A DNA stretch of 64,000 bases, taken from Litorilituus sediminis (GTDB taxonomy: Bacteria; Pseudomonadota; Gammaproteobacteria; Enterobacterales; Alteromonadaceae). The notes under the pieces are model-generated. The model did no database searches. It saw only the letters and a list, made by a program, of their open reading frames with translations, and was not told the origin of the DNA. The stretch covers positions 2,356,001-2,420,000 of the forward strand of contig NZ_CP034759.1 in the NCBI RefSeq assembly GCF_004295665.1. The letters are read 5' to 3'. The position numbers and the translations under genes are program-made. Shown here piece after piece: positions 1-9,113 of this stretch. Position 1 is the first letter of the stretch; every line of letters begins with the position of its first letter.

Positions 1-171
1 TTGTACCCGGTAGCAAAACTACTAATACCTGAGCTACCTCGCGAGGCTATGTTCGTGCTTTTCCCTGGGGCTCTATTTGAATTAGGCGTAGGCATTTGGT
101 TGTTAATTAAAGGCATTAATAACGTAAATAAAACTGCAGTTGTTCATAACCAAGCAATCACAGCCAGCTAA
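1..171 (+). CDS. DUF4386-like membrane protein, C-terminal end (partial)
   Basis: The reading frame is open from the first base of the window to a TAA at 169-171 and encodes the last 56 residues of a protein. The segment has a hydrophobic helix containing FPGALFELGVGIWLLIKGIN, followed by a short polar tail. This pattern resembles the C-terminal helix of DUF4386 multi-pass membrane proteins, whose function is unknown. The start lies outside the window. It precedes the membrane-anchored AraC regulator on the same strand by about 106 bp, so regulation by that protein is possible but unproven. Family call is from memory of the motif on a short fragment. Confidence 0.6.
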   Translation: MYPVAKLLIPELPREAMFVLFPGALFELGVGIWLLIKGINNVNKTAVVHNQAITAS

Positions 172-277
172 TAACAAGTAGCACGTAGCAAAACTATCGG
201 GTTGACCCTAGCTAGATTCATTTGCCAATTAAATTTATACTTTTACGGCAACATAAGAAAGCTACGCTGGTAAATAA

Positions 278-1414
278 ATGGTCAACCTGTTACCCACAAT
301 CATATATTCCTGCATGATAGGAATGGCAATTCTCGCTTTACTAGAGGTTTTCAAACGCCCCAATGAGCGACAAAATCTATTCCTCAAAGGGCTATTGATT
401 TTATTGCTGGTGCATTTAGCCGGCGAGCTTTTAATTTATTCAGGCGCTTATATTTATGCGCCTGTGCTAGCAGGCATGCAACTGCCTTTTCAAGTGTTAA
501 TGGGGCCTGCGCTTTATTTTTATGCGCATGCAAGCATGTCAGCAGATAAGCGAATAGATAAACACACTTATGCCTTAGCGTTTTCTGGACCAATTATCGT
601 CATCGTAGCCATGCTGCCCTTTATTTTTATGATGTCTCCTGCTGAAAAGCTGGCACTTGCTGATCCTGCCACCCGAGACCCTGAGTTGTGGAAAATTGCT
701 GTCGCTACCTGCTTATTTACCACCTTAGTTTTTATTGTCTTCACCTTTTTATTTTTAGTGATGGCATTAAAACTTCATAGTTCGCATCAACAACAACTTA
801 TGGAGCGCTTTTCAGAAATAGAGCAAAGCTCTTTAGCTTGGTTTAAACCAATATTACTGATTTGGGGGCTCGCATGGTTAATGTATGCCGTTGAATTTTC
901 TTTAGGTGCCTTAGGGTGGTTTTGGTTTGGCTCAGGCGTGGTGTTACCTATTTTTGAAGCAATCGTTTTAGCCATGTTTATACAGCAAGCGCTAAGTCAA
1001 AAAGTACTATTGGAGTCTGAAAAAGGCGTGCCGCAAGCAAGCCAAACCAGAACATCAGCACTAAGTACCGAGAAAATGCAGCAAATAGCTACCAAACTTG
1101 AGCATGCCATGACAGATGAAAAACTGTTTTTACAAGACAACTTATCATTAAACAAATTATCAGAATCGATTGCTGAAACGGAAAACCATATTTCTGAAAC
1201 CTTGTCTCAGTTTTTAAATACCAAGTTTTTCCAGTTTGTTAATGGTTTTAGAATTGAAGAAGCAAAGAAAGCTCTGCAAGATACCGACAAGTTAATTACC
1301 ACCATTGCCTATGATGTTGGCTTTAATTCTAAATCAACCTTCAACACTGCCTTTAAAAAAGTGGTTGGCTACACACCTTCAGCGTATAGAAGTTCACTTA
1401 GTAAAAACCAGTAA
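278..1414 (+). CDS. AraC-family regulator with N-terminal membrane domain
   Basis: This 378-residue protein has about seven hydrophobic segments over residues 1-245, then a linker and a C-terminal AraC-type DNA-binding domain (about 265-375). The second helix-turn-helix signature is clear: IAYDVGFNSKSTFNTAF followed by GYTPSAYR. Members of this architecture are thought to be membrane-bound one-component regulators, but their ligands are mostly unknown. The ATG follows a weak purine stretch (AAGAAAG). It sits downstream of the DUF4386-like gene and converges on acylphosphatase across a 12-bp hairpin. The nearby DUF4386-like gene is a candidate target by proximity only. Confidence 0.85.
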   Translation: MVNLLPTIIYSCMIGMAILALLEVFKRPNERQNLFLKGLLILLLVHLAGELLIYSGAYIYAPVLAGMQLPFQVLMGPALYFYAHASMSADKRIDKHTYALAFSGPIIVIVAMLPFIFMMSPAEKLALADPATRDPELWKIAVATCLFTTLVFIVFTFLFLVMALKLHSSHQQQLMERFSEIEQSSLAWFKPILLIWGLAWLMYAVEFSLGALGWFWFGSGVVLPIFEAIVLAMFIQQALSQKVLLESEKGVPQASQTRTSALSTEKMQQIATKLEHAMTDEKLFLQDNLSLNKLSESIAETENHISETLSQFLNTKFFQFVNGFRIEEAKKALQDTDKLITTIAYDVGFNSKSTFNTAFKKVVGYTPSAYRSSLSKNQ

Positions 1415-1438
1415 GTTGAATGTGATGATACATGCGAT

Positions 1439-1471
1439 TCGATACATGCTAACAAGGCAAGCATGTATCGA
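1439..1471. terminator. Hairpin between convergent genes
   Basis: A perfect 12-bp inverted repeat (TCGATACATGCT / AGCATGTATCGA) with a 9-nt loop lies between the AraC gene end (1414) and the acylphosphatase end (1482). It has no flanking T-run, so it would be a bidirectional transcript-end hairpin rather than a classic intrinsic terminator. A second partial copy of the left arm (GATACATGC) lies about 15 bp upstream. Confidence 0.55.
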
Positions 1472-1481
1472 CAGAATCTGA

Positions 1482-1757
1482 TTAACCAGTAGTAAAGTCA
1501 GTAAAAGTTGCTACACTCTCAAGTTCTTCTACTTCAACCTTATCAACTACGGCTTTTTCTGAGCCAATATGAAGCCAAGCAATCAGTTGTTCAATGTCCG
1601 CTTGCTCGCCACAAGCAATCACTTCAACATTGCCATTGGCTAAATTGATTGCTTGGCCTGTTAAACCAAGTTCAATGGCTTTTTTCTGCGTGTTAGCGCG
1701 AAACCAAACGCGTTGCACTTTGCCGCTAACAATGGCTTTTATTTGCTTAGTAGTCAT
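1482..1757 (-). CDS. acyP: Acylphosphatase
   Basis: A 91-residue protein, the usual length for acylphosphatase, which hydrolyses acyl phosphates such as acetyl phosphate or 1,3-bisphosphoglycerate in the cytoplasm. The phosphate-binding loop GKVQRVWFR is at residues 12-20 with the catalytic arginine at its end. The active-site asparagine region is present as AINLANGNVEV, which departs slightly from the usual GWVRNLPDG form but keeps the key Asn. The gene is monocistronic and convergent with the AraC regulator. The call is secure; only the physiological substrate is open. Confidence 0.93.
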   Translation of the reverse strand: MTTKQIKAIVSGKVQRVWFRANTQKKAIELGLTGQAINLANGNVEVIACGEQADIEQLIAWLHIGSEKAVVDKVEVEELESVATFTDFTTG

Positions 1758-1866
1758 TTAAATATCTGTAACTTATATGATAAATGCGAATTATGTTAGC
1801 TATTATACGCTGAAGTTAACCACATAACCCACATTCATTTGCTATTCAACTTAGGGCGTGTTCAGG

Positions 1867-3198
1867 CTAATCACTACGATGTGGGAAACTAAACGCCTGT
1901 TCGGTTATTAACTTACCTGAGCCATCTCGGGGTGTGGTAAAAAACTCAACCGACAGTTCATCGTTATCATTATCATTATCTAGTGCTAAGTGAGCAAAGC
2001 CCCAAACAAAGCTTTTTGACCAAAGTAATTCATACTGTGGGTAAGTCGCTTCTTGGTATCGAGCAAATGGCGAATGCTTACCGCGCATTTTCGATGCCGC
2101 GCCACTAATAATAAGCGGTAACGGTTGCTTACCCTTTGCTTTTGGGTAAAGCGAACAGTCATCACTAAGAAGTTCTAAATCATGTTCATGGCCCGCAACA
2201 TAAGCATCGGCGTATTGGCAAAGCGTTGGCATAATCAGCTTTCTGAGCACATGCCCTTCGCTATACTTAGTACCACCAATGGACCACAAAATATGATGAC
2301 CGTAAACAATCTTCCATTTAGCCGTTGATTGTGCCAAACCTTGCTTTAACCACGCCAGTTGTGCTTTATCTTCACCATTTTGTGGCCCTTCATGTGGTTC
2401 GTGTACTTCTAACTCGGCACTGCCATTAGCCAATGCGGTTTCAAGATCGCCTTCACTACCATCTGGGTTAAGTGGTACTTCATAAAAGTGCTGACCTGAT
2501 AACAGCATATTCGTATCTAATACAAAGAATTCTACCTCATTGCCCGGTTCGCCAATGATATAGCTGTAATAGCCTTGCTCGCCCATATAAAACTGCTTTT
2601 GCTTAGCCATCCAAGCTTGTTGCAACGCGACCCCTTTACGTGATGACTTCCAGTCATGATTACCAAGTGCTGAATAGACAACAAGCTCAGGTTGCTGCTT
2701 AAATAGCGGCTTAAGTGGTGCAAAAATCAAATCATCCATACGCTTTTGATCATCCTTGCCATCATTGGCATCGGCACCATCAGGGTAAACGTTATCACCC
2801 AATTGAATAGCAAAGTCGCAATCTCGTTGCTCGCATAGTGCGGCCATGGCTAAACCTACCGCCTGTGCGCCACCTTGTTCCGTGGCAATATTAGTATTGG
2901 GATAAACATAAATGGGCGCGTGATCAAATTCAGCCATAGGGCGATAATCTTCCAGCCAATCCTGTTTTTCTTTTTCAATAAACTCAGCCTTATTTAGAGG
3001 ATTGTTAATATGCTTAGTTTTAGGGTAATCAACATGATAGCCACCATCACCAAAGGCTAAAAAGTGAATGTTCTGCTGACCTTTTGCGTGAGAGGCTTGT
3101 GACACTTCATCTTGTTGCGCAGATTGGCAAGCCGTTAATGACGCAACTAAAGTTAAAGCAGCTGTGGTTAAAACAAAAGTTGTTGTTAATTTCTTCAT
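1867..3198 (-). CDS. Exported calcineurin-like metallophosphoesterase (lipoprotein)
   Basis: A 443-residue protein with a lipoprotein signal (lipobox LTAC, Cys24), so probably membrane-anchored. The full set of metallophosphoesterase motifs is visible: GDGGYH (50-55), GDNVYPDG (134-141), GNHDW (179-183), then GHH near 300 and GHEHD near 336. These bind a dinuclear metal centre. The GDNVYPDG form points to the purple/tartrate-resistant acid phosphatase branch, which cleaves phosphate esters. It lies 61 bp downstream of a TonB-dependent receptor gene on the same strand. The pair is therefore likely one unit for capturing and cleaving a phosphorylated substrate; the substrate is not evident. A GAGAA ribosome site precedes the ATG. 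Confidence 0.88.
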   Translation of the reverse strand: MKKLTTTFVLTTAALTLVASLTACQSAQQDEVSQASHAKGQQNIHFLAFGDGGYHVDYPKTKHINNPLNKAEFIEKEKQDWLEDYRPMAEFDHAPIYVYPNTNIATEQGGAQAVGLAMAALCEQRDCDFAIQLGDNVYPDGADANDGKDDQKRMDDLIFAPLKPLFKQQPELVVYSALGNHDWKSSRKGVALQQAWMAKQKQFYMGEQGYYSYIIGEPGNEVEFFVLDTNMLLSGQHFYEVPLNPDGSEGDLETALANGSAELEVHEPHEGPQNGEDKAQLAWLKQGLAQSTAKWKIVYGHHILWSIGGTKYSEGHVLRKLIMPTLCQYADAYVAGHEHDLELLSDDCSLYPKAKGKQPLPLIISGAASKMRGKHSPFARYQEATYPQYELLWSKSFVWGFAHLALDNDNDNDELSVEFFTTPRDGSGKLITEQAFSFPHRSD

Positions 3199-3211
3199 GG
3201 TATAGTTCTCA

Positions 3212-3241
3212 AAAGCGCAAGTTACCTAGCACTTGCGCTTT
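3212..3241 (-). terminator. Intra-operon hairpin between TonB receptor and phosphoesterase
   Basis: An 11-bp perfect stem (AAAGCGCAAGT / ACTTGCGCTTT) with an 8-nt loop lies in the 61-bp gap. On the minus strand it ends in CTTTT, so it looks like a partial terminator or RNA-stabilising hairpin. It would let the receptor message outnumber the phosphoesterase message. Confidence 0.6.
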
Positions 3242-3259
3242 ATTGTGCTGATAACTTGT

Positions 3260-6055
3260 TTACAGTGAGTTAATGGTGAAACCTAACTCGAATGAGCGGC
3301 CATATTCTTCATATTGATAGTTATAACGGCTGCTACCATGATAGAGATACATAGGCTCATCCGTTAAATTAACCGCGTTAAAGTACACCTGCATGGTATT
3401 GTTGATAAAATACTTAGCAGTGAAGTCAACCTGAGTGTGCGTGTCTTCATACACCGAAGCATCATTATCATCAAACTGGAAGCTTTCACTTTTGTAGGTA
3501 GTACTTAAGCGGGCACTAAAGTGATTATTTTCATAACCTAACATGAGGTTTGCTACCGTATCAGCCTGATTTGGTAAGGTATCATCAGTATCAACAAAGG
3601 TACCGTTAGCACTAACAAATAAACCTGATTGGAAGTTTTTAGTCCACGCTAACTCTAAGCCAGTAAGCGATGCTGAGCCGCCATTGATTGGCTGAATAAC
3701 TTCATCATAGCCATCCCATTCACCATTATCTTGCACCTCAGCTTTTAAAATATAGTTATCAATATCTTTATAGAAAACACCAGCAGAAAGCACGCCAATA
3801 TGGCCTGGATAATACTCAATTGAAAAGTCTAAGTTATCTGATTCATACGGGTCTAACTCAGGGTTACCTACTTCAGCTTTTCGTTCAGTTTCTACGTTGC
3901 CATCATCTTCGCTTATTTCACTTTCAATTAGCTGATAAGCCGCTGAATCACCAAATTCTGGGCGCGCTATAGTTTGCGTGTAGGCAAAGCGAGCAACTAA
4001 GTGTTCAGACACGTTGTATCTAACATTTAGGCTCGGCAACACATGATGATAATCTTTGCTCACCTGCCATGGAGAGATGACCACCTGCTCTTCATCGTTA
4101 ACTTCGTCTTTAATTAACTCTACCTTGTTACCTTGTGTATCAAAGCTGGTGCCTTCATAACGTACACCCGTAATAATACGCCAGTCATTAATATCTAATG
4201 TCACCATGGCATAAGCTGAGGTAACATCTTCATTACTGACAAAGCTACCACCTTGGCTATCAATACGAGAATCTTGCTCGTTAATGTCAAAACTGGCGCG
4301 GTTAGCCATAACAAATTGATTTAATGAACCCTGTTGAATACCTGGGCCAAAGTTACCTAAATTGTAGCCTGGCGCTGATGCTGAAAACTGCTGTGCTGTT
4401 ACATCATCAAAGCCGCCATCGTATATAGTTACATCGGCACGATTAAACTTTTCGCGCGCTTGATGTTTTACACCAAACTTAAATTGACCATTGTGGTTTT
4501 GCCAAACAAAATCGCGGCTAACATCGACTTTAATGCTAAGCTCTTCATCTTCTGAGAGATTATTCTCATAAGTAATTTCATCCATAGCAAAATTGTTTAA
4601 ATCGTGGGCATCACTTGCTTGCGTTAATGCAGGAACAGCACCGGTAGATAAATACCCTAATGCAAGATCTTCACCAGCAAAAGCAACATCAATACGATTA
4701 GGCTCAGACTCACTTGATTTTGAATAACCTAAATCATATTCCAGCAACCAATGACTAAACTGATTTTCACCACCCAGTACTAATGACAGTATTTCCTGCT
4801 CTTCAAATCTATCTTTGGTATCACGCTCCATTTCAGCATCATAAAATTGTGCTGATGAGTCTGTATAAGATGATAAATCTATCGCGCCTTTATCAAACTT
4901 ATATTGATTACGTAAACGATACTCATCATCAGAGAAACGGCTGTATAAGGTTCTAAAATAATATTTATCTGTCGCTGAAGTATGTAAGTCAAAGTTTAAC
5001 GCAGCCCCTAAACGTTCACGGGTTATTTGATAATAACGTTGCTCAATTTCTTCTGCTGAGAACACTTCAACATCATCACCTGTTTCTGCATCTTCAAACT
5101 CAAACTCTGCCCAACCGCCATCAGTCTCAATATTATGAGAGCCAAAGGTACGCTCAAACCAAGAAACCGCAGTCGCGACGCCAAGCTGAGCACCTGAAGA
5201 CAATTCAAAAATATCGGTAAAACTGCCTGAAAGCTTAGGGCTAGTATCTTCCATTAATTCGTTATAAGAGCCTTGAATGGTTGCGCTATAGCTTTGCCCT
5301 TGGCGATCAAAGGCGCTTAAACTTTTCACCTCAATTGAACCACCAACTGCGCTGGCATCCATATCAGGCGTTACGGTTTTGCTCACTTCTAAGCTTTGAA
5401 TAAGCTCAGACGGAATAACATCCATGGCAACGCTACGAACACCAGACTCTGGCGATGGCACATTAACGCCATTAATAGTGACATTATTTAAATTTGGGTC
5501 GATACCACGAATGGTAACAAAGCGCCCTTCCCCTTGGTCGCGTTGAATAGAAATACCCGGTAGGCGCTGCAGTGCCTCGGCGGCATTTTGATCTGGCGAT
5601 TGACCTATGGTATCAGCACTGACCACTGACATCAGATTATCAGCATTTTTCTGCCTGTTAATTGCGCCAGCTTGTCCGGCACGTTGACCATAAACAATGA
5701 TGTTATCCATGGCATCTTTGTTATCACCAATAACAAATATCTGATTGCTATCTGTCGCAGTGACTTTGATGCGTTTCTGTGTTTTTGGCACACCTAAATA
5801 AACAATCTCTAAGGTATAGTCGCCCTCAGGTAAGTTATTAAAAGAAAATGAACCGTCACGCTGAGAAACTGCGATTAAATTCAACTCTTTAATACGTACT
5901 TTAGCGCCTTCAAAGTACACGGTATTAGATGCATCTGTGATGCGGCCAGAGAAGTTACTTTCTGCAGCAAAGCTATGACTGCTAAATAAAGCGGCGCTAC
6001 AGGCGATCGCCAAAGCAGAGTATTGAAAACGTTGCCAGGAATTTTTTGTCGTCAT
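3260..6055 (-). CDS. TonB-dependent outer-membrane receptor
   Basis: A 931-residue receptor. A signal peptide ends near residue 30 (SSHSFA). Residues about 36-105 form a carboxypeptidase-regulatory-like beta-sandwich (SGRITD...YTLEIVYLG). The plug domain follows (about 120-240) with LQRLPGISIQRDQGEGRFVT and the RGIDPNLNNVTINGVN motif, and the rest is a beta-barrel. This is the Xanthomonas/Caulobacter-type receptor family, often used for carbohydrates and other complex substrates. A phosphoesterase gene follows in the same direction, suggesting uptake of a phosphorylated organic compound; this is inference. GAGTAA precedes the ATG as a ribosome site. Confidence 0.9.
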   Translation of the reverse strand: MTTKNSWQRFQYSALAIACSAALFSSHSFAAESNFSGRITDASNTVYFEGAKVRIKELNLIAVSQRDGSFSFNNLPEGDYTLEIVYLGVPKTQKRIKVTATDSNQIFVIGDNKDAMDNIIVYGQRAGQAGAINRQKNADNLMSVVSADTIGQSPDQNAAEALQRLPGISIQRDQGEGRFVTIRGIDPNLNNVTINGVNVPSPESGVRSVAMDVIPSELIQSLEVSKTVTPDMDASAVGGSIEVKSLSAFDRQGQSYSATIQGSYNELMEDTSPKLSGSFTDIFELSSGAQLGVATAVSWFERTFGSHNIETDGGWAEFEFEDAETGDDVEVFSAEEIEQRYYQITRERLGAALNFDLHTSATDKYYFRTLYSRFSDDEYRLRNQYKFDKGAIDLSSYTDSSAQFYDAEMERDTKDRFEEQEILSLVLGGENQFSHWLLEYDLGYSKSSESEPNRIDVAFAGEDLALGYLSTGAVPALTQASDAHDLNNFAMDEITYENNLSEDEELSIKVDVSRDFVWQNHNGQFKFGVKHQAREKFNRADVTIYDGGFDDVTAQQFSASAPGYNLGNFGPGIQQGSLNQFVMANRASFDINEQDSRIDSQGGSFVSNEDVTSAYAMVTLDINDWRIITGVRYEGTSFDTQGNKVELIKDEVNDEEQVVISPWQVSKDYHHVLPSLNVRYNVSEHLVARFAYTQTIARPEFGDSAAYQLIESEISEDDGNVETERKAEVGNPELDPYESDNLDFSIEYYPGHIGVLSAGVFYKDIDNYILKAEVQDNGEWDGYDEVIQPINGGSASLTGLELAWTKNFQSGLFVSANGTFVDTDDTLPNQADTVANLMLGYENNHFSARLSTTYKSESFQFDDNDASVYEDTHTQVDFTAKYFINNTMQVYFNAVNLTDEPMYLYHGSSRYNYQYEEYGRSFELGFTINSL

Positions 6056-6227
6056 TATAGTTACTCATTGATGATTTAAATGAGCTAGTGATGCTCTCTT
6101 TCACTAGCGAAATTATTTTTCTGGCGACAAAAGTACTCAGTGAAGATGACAATAATATTTCACTGATTTTCCAATAGCTTAAGAAATCGAGCAAAAATGG
6201 TATTTATCGATAACTTTCCTAGCTGAA

Positions 6228-6340
6228 TGAGCTAATTTGACCCCCTGTTTTTTCCTTAAAATAAGATGAAACTATGGCTTCCGCTGAGGTTACACCTGAA
6301 CAAGTGTAAAAAAACTGTCACTGTGGTGAGCTAATATGAC
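6228..6340. promoter_or_regulatory. Divergent intergenic region with repeated 14-bp motif
   Basis: The 344-bp gap between the TonB receptor and the GGDEF gene contains no ORF I would call. It holds two direct copies of TGAGCTAATTTGAC (6228-6241) and TGAGCTAATATGAC (6327-6340), which differ at one position. A shared ACTTTCCTA lies close to each copy (6213-6221 and 6339-6347). The 99-bp spacing could allow looping by a regulator controlling one or both divergent genes. The regulator is unknown; the AraC protein encoded at 7332 is one candidate. Confidence 0.35.
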
Positions 6341-6399
6341 TTTCCTAAGGTGGCAGTTGCCTCTTAAGCTAATAAAAAATTATCCCATAAAGTTTTGCT

Positions 6400-7335
6400 A
6401 TGAATTTTTCATTTTTACAATTACATCGGCATTTATTCGTTATTTTGGCGATAAGCATCATTGCCGTTATTGCAACGGCCTTTAGTTTAGGTACGCTCAA
6501 GCCCTACGCTGAATTAGATTTTTTTGATGCCGCTGGTGAAGGTGGTATCACCTTAATGACCTTAATTTGGATTTTCTTTACCTTAGCGAGCAGACCTTCC
6601 GGCAGGGTAACTAAGCTGCTTTTTATCGGCTTAACCTTTATGCATATCTCTATGTTGCTCGACTTTCTCGATGAATTTATTCGCTATCCAGAAGGGCATG
6701 CGTGGCTAACCACCATTGAATCATTACCGGCACCAATTGGCATGGTGATAATGTCTTGGGCTTTGTATCAATGGCACCAAGAGCAAAATGCCATCAACAA
6801 ACAATTAAGGCGCTCAGAGCGTTTTTATCGCGAACATAGTTTGATTGATTTCACCACAGGCCTTTATAGCGCCGAATATATGAAGAACCAAATCAAAAAT
6901 GAACTTGTTACTAGCAAGGCGCAGCACAGCTCTTTCTCATTATTTATGTTAGATATCAGACAGTTTTCATACTTTAATTTACATTACGGCTATGAGCATG
7001 GTGATAGCTTGCTTAGGGAAGTAGCACAGCTTATTCAAATGAATATACGCGATGGCGATCTAGCTTGTCGCTACGCCAGCGATCGTTTTATTGTTTTAAT
7101 GCCTAATACGGATAAAAAGACCGCACAAGAAATCGCCCAACAAACCAAGCAAGCAATAGAACACTTAGCGTATAAGTCAGGTAACAGCAGCCAAGCAATT
7201 TACCCCAATATCATTATCTGTAGTCATCAATATCGCGGCTGGCATAGTTATCAAGAAGTTCTTGCCGATATCAATCAGCATTTATTCACTGCTAAACAAG
7301 ATAATGCTGCACAGCTTAGGCAGTTAAGCGCATGA
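6400..7335 (+). CDS. Membrane protein with degenerate GGDEF domain
   Basis: A 311-residue protein with an N-terminal membrane region of about four hydrophobic segments (residues 10-125), a short coiled linker and a GGDEF fold (about 145-310). It keeps the DFTTGLYS entry motif and the metal-binding aspartate in MLDIRQFS. The signature loop, however, reads RYASDRF (224-230) instead of RYGGDEF. The two glycines and the glutamate needed for c-di-GMP synthesis are gone, so diguanylate cyclase activity is unlikely. It may bind nucleotide or act as a protein switch. Its stop overlaps the start of the next AraC gene (ATGA), implying translational coupling. Confidence 0.8.
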   Translation: MNFSFLQLHRHLFVILAISIIAVIATAFSLGTLKPYAELDFFDAAGEGGITLMTLIWIFFTLASRPSGRVTKLLFIGLTFMHISMLLDFLDEFIRYPEGHAWLTTIESLPAPIGMVIMSWALYQWHQEQNAINKQLRRSERFYREHSLIDFTTGLYSAEYMKNQIKNELVTSKAQHSSFSLFMLDIRQFSYFNLHYGYEHGDSLLREVAQLIQMNIRDGDLACRYASDRFIVLMPNTDKKTAQEIAQQTKQAIEHLAYKSGNSSQAIYPNIIICSHQYRGWHSYQEVLADINQHLFTAKQDNAAQLRQLSA

Positions 7336-8408
7336 CGCCATTTTTTGAGCAAGATGATAAAGTGCTTAACAGCCAATTATTGGTTATCTTGCTCGTTGAT
7401 ATTGCCAAACAACGTGGTGTTCATCCTGACAAACTACTCAAAGGCACTAAGCTATTTTATGCTGACTTATTTAAGGAAAAAAAGGCCATTTCGCAGCAAC
7501 AGTTTGCCAAACTTATTAACAATACCACTAAGCTGTTAAACCATGCTGACATACCATTTCTGCTAGGAAGCAGACTTTTCCCAACACAATTAGAGCAAAT
7601 GGGTGCAATTTTGATGAATGCCCGCAACCTGCTCGATATGCTGCGCATTATCCGTTGCTATCAACAGCAGATATTTCCTTATATGTTCGTTACGCAAAAA
7701 CAACATAACCAACATCATCATTTATTTTTTAATCACGCTATTAGCCATGAACAACCCAGATATCAACAATTTATGTTTGAGTTTTTGGCCAGTTTGTTAG
7801 TGTGTGCGCTAAAGTGGCGCTTAAAGGAAATGCCTAAATTTCAGATTGTCTTTCCCTATGCGCAACCAGAACATATAGAGCAGTATCAAGCGTACCTTGG
7901 CAATAACTATCATTTCATCACAACAACTTCGTCTCGCTTATTTTTTAACGAAACAGCAAAGCAGCTTAACTACTTATATGTCTCTATCGCCTCTAATATT
8001 TTGCTTACGCCTTTTGCCGAATATAACAGTGCCATTAAGCGTCACTATATCAACCAGTTATCTAACCTAGAAACGCGTGTCGGTTTAATACAATACGTAC
8101 AAGGGTTAATCGCCAAGAATATTGCCAAAAAAGCACCGGTAAACCTTGATTACATCGCTAATGCAATGCACATGAGTACAGCAACCCTGAAACGTAAACT
8201 GGCAAGCCATAATACTAGCTACCAACAGTTATTAGATCACTACCGGCAGCAACAGGCAATATTTCAGCTATCTCAACAAGGCTTAAGCAATGATAAAGTC
8301 GCTGATGCCTTAAACTTCTCCGACACCACTAACTTTCGCCGCTCATTCAAACGCTGGACTGGCGTAACACCTAGCGCTTTAAAGCAAAGCTTTGCCTCGA
8401 TTAAATAA
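7332..8408 (+). CDS. AraC-family regulator, arabinose-binding-like N-terminal domain
   Basis: A 358-residue soluble regulator. Residues about 20-205 match the variable N-terminal ligand domain of OruR/ArgR-type AraC proteins (VDIAKQRGVHPDKLLKGT near the start). The C-terminal AraC helix-turn-helix pair spans about 250-355, with LDYIANAMHMSTATLKRKL and FSDTTNFRRSFKRWTGVTPS. The start codon overlaps the stop of the degenerate GGDEF gene by 4 bp. The pair is therefore produced together, and the membrane protein may modulate this regulator. The target genes are not obvious; the divergent TonB receptor unit is the nearest candidate. Confidence 0.86.
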   Translation: MTPFFEQDDKVLNSQLLVILLVDIAKQRGVHPDKLLKGTKLFYADLFKEKKAISQQQFAKLINNTTKLLNHADIPFLLGSRLFPTQLEQMGAILMNARNLLDMLRIIRCYQQQIFPYMFVTQKQHNQHHHLFFNHAISHEQPRYQQFMFEFLASLLVCALKWRLKEMPKFQIVFPYAQPEHIEQYQAYLGNNYHFITTTSSRLFFNETAKQLNYLYVSIASNILLTPFAEYNSAIKRHYINQLSNLETRVGLIQYVQGLIAKNIAKKAPVNLDYIANAMHMSTATLKRKLASHNTSYQQLLDHYRQQQAIFQLSQQGLSNDKVADALNFSDTTNFRRSFKRWTGVTPSALKQSFASIK

Positions 8409-8425
8409 GTCTTCACCGCGATACA

Positions 8426-9112
8426 TTAGCGAGCAACAATACTGCTAAGCAAGCCTAACTCTTTAAAACCTAAGCGCTTATATAGGTGCAGCCCGGCTTG
8501 TGACGCTTGCAATGTTAGCCAAGAGCACTGTTTGTCTTTGGCTTGCTGTAACAGAAACTGCATCAAGGCATCAGCAACACCACGTTTACGATAGTTAGGC
8601 GCAGTACCTAGTTGATGAATACCTAAGGTATCGCCGGTTTGAAAAGCAATCGCAGTGCCAGCAATTTCACCTTCAAGGTAATACGCGATGATACTGGCAT
8701 TAGGGTTACTCGTTAGCTGCTGAATAACAGCATCATCAATATCATAAGCAAACGCCTCACTACAGGCCTGCGTCCACGATTTAGTATTCCCCGTTAGCAC
8801 TTCAATATTTGCACTTGCCATCGTCTTGCTTGGTAACTGCACGTCATTAAGATTAAGGCTCATAATAACCAATTGACTTTTAAGCTGATTAAACTTTTCG
8901 CTCAATACCTTCGAGGTATCAGCCACTGTCGCAAATACTTTATCTTGTTCAATCACTTGATTATTGAGCTGCGGCGCAAAAGCAAAGTCAGCCTGCCATT
9001 GTTTATTAGGCCAAGAGCCGTGGGTAAAAACACCACCTATTTTCTCAGCACCTAAAGCGTGCCAATAACCATGTAAATTCTCTAAATTCTTTTGTAATTC
9101 CATAGCTTTCAT
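8426..9112 (-). CDS. GNAT-family N-acetyltransferase
   Basis: A 228-residue protein with a C-terminal GNAT domain (about 100-228). The acetyl-CoA-binding motif A is QLGTAPNYRKRGVADALMQF, followed by the typical TLQASQAGLHLYKRLGFKELG ending. The N-terminal 100 residues form an extra region found in some GNAT subfamilies. Substrate is unknown. GGGAG precedes the ATG by about 4 bases and the gene starts 1 bp after the DMT transporter stop, so it is the last gene of a tight operon with the transporter and nitroreductase. Confidence 0.82.
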   Translation of the reverse strand: MKAMELQKNLENLHGYWHALGAEKIGGVFTHGSWPNKQWQADFAFAPQLNNQVIEQDKVFATVADTSKVLSEKFNQLKSQLVIMSLNLNDVQLPSKTMASANIEVLTGNTKSWTQACSEAFAYDIDDAVIQQLTSNPNASIIAYYLEGEIAGTAIAFQTGDTLGIHQLGTAPNYRKRGVADALMQFLLQQAKDKQCSWLTLQASQAGLHLYKRLGFKELGLLSSIVAR

Positions 9113-9113
9113 T

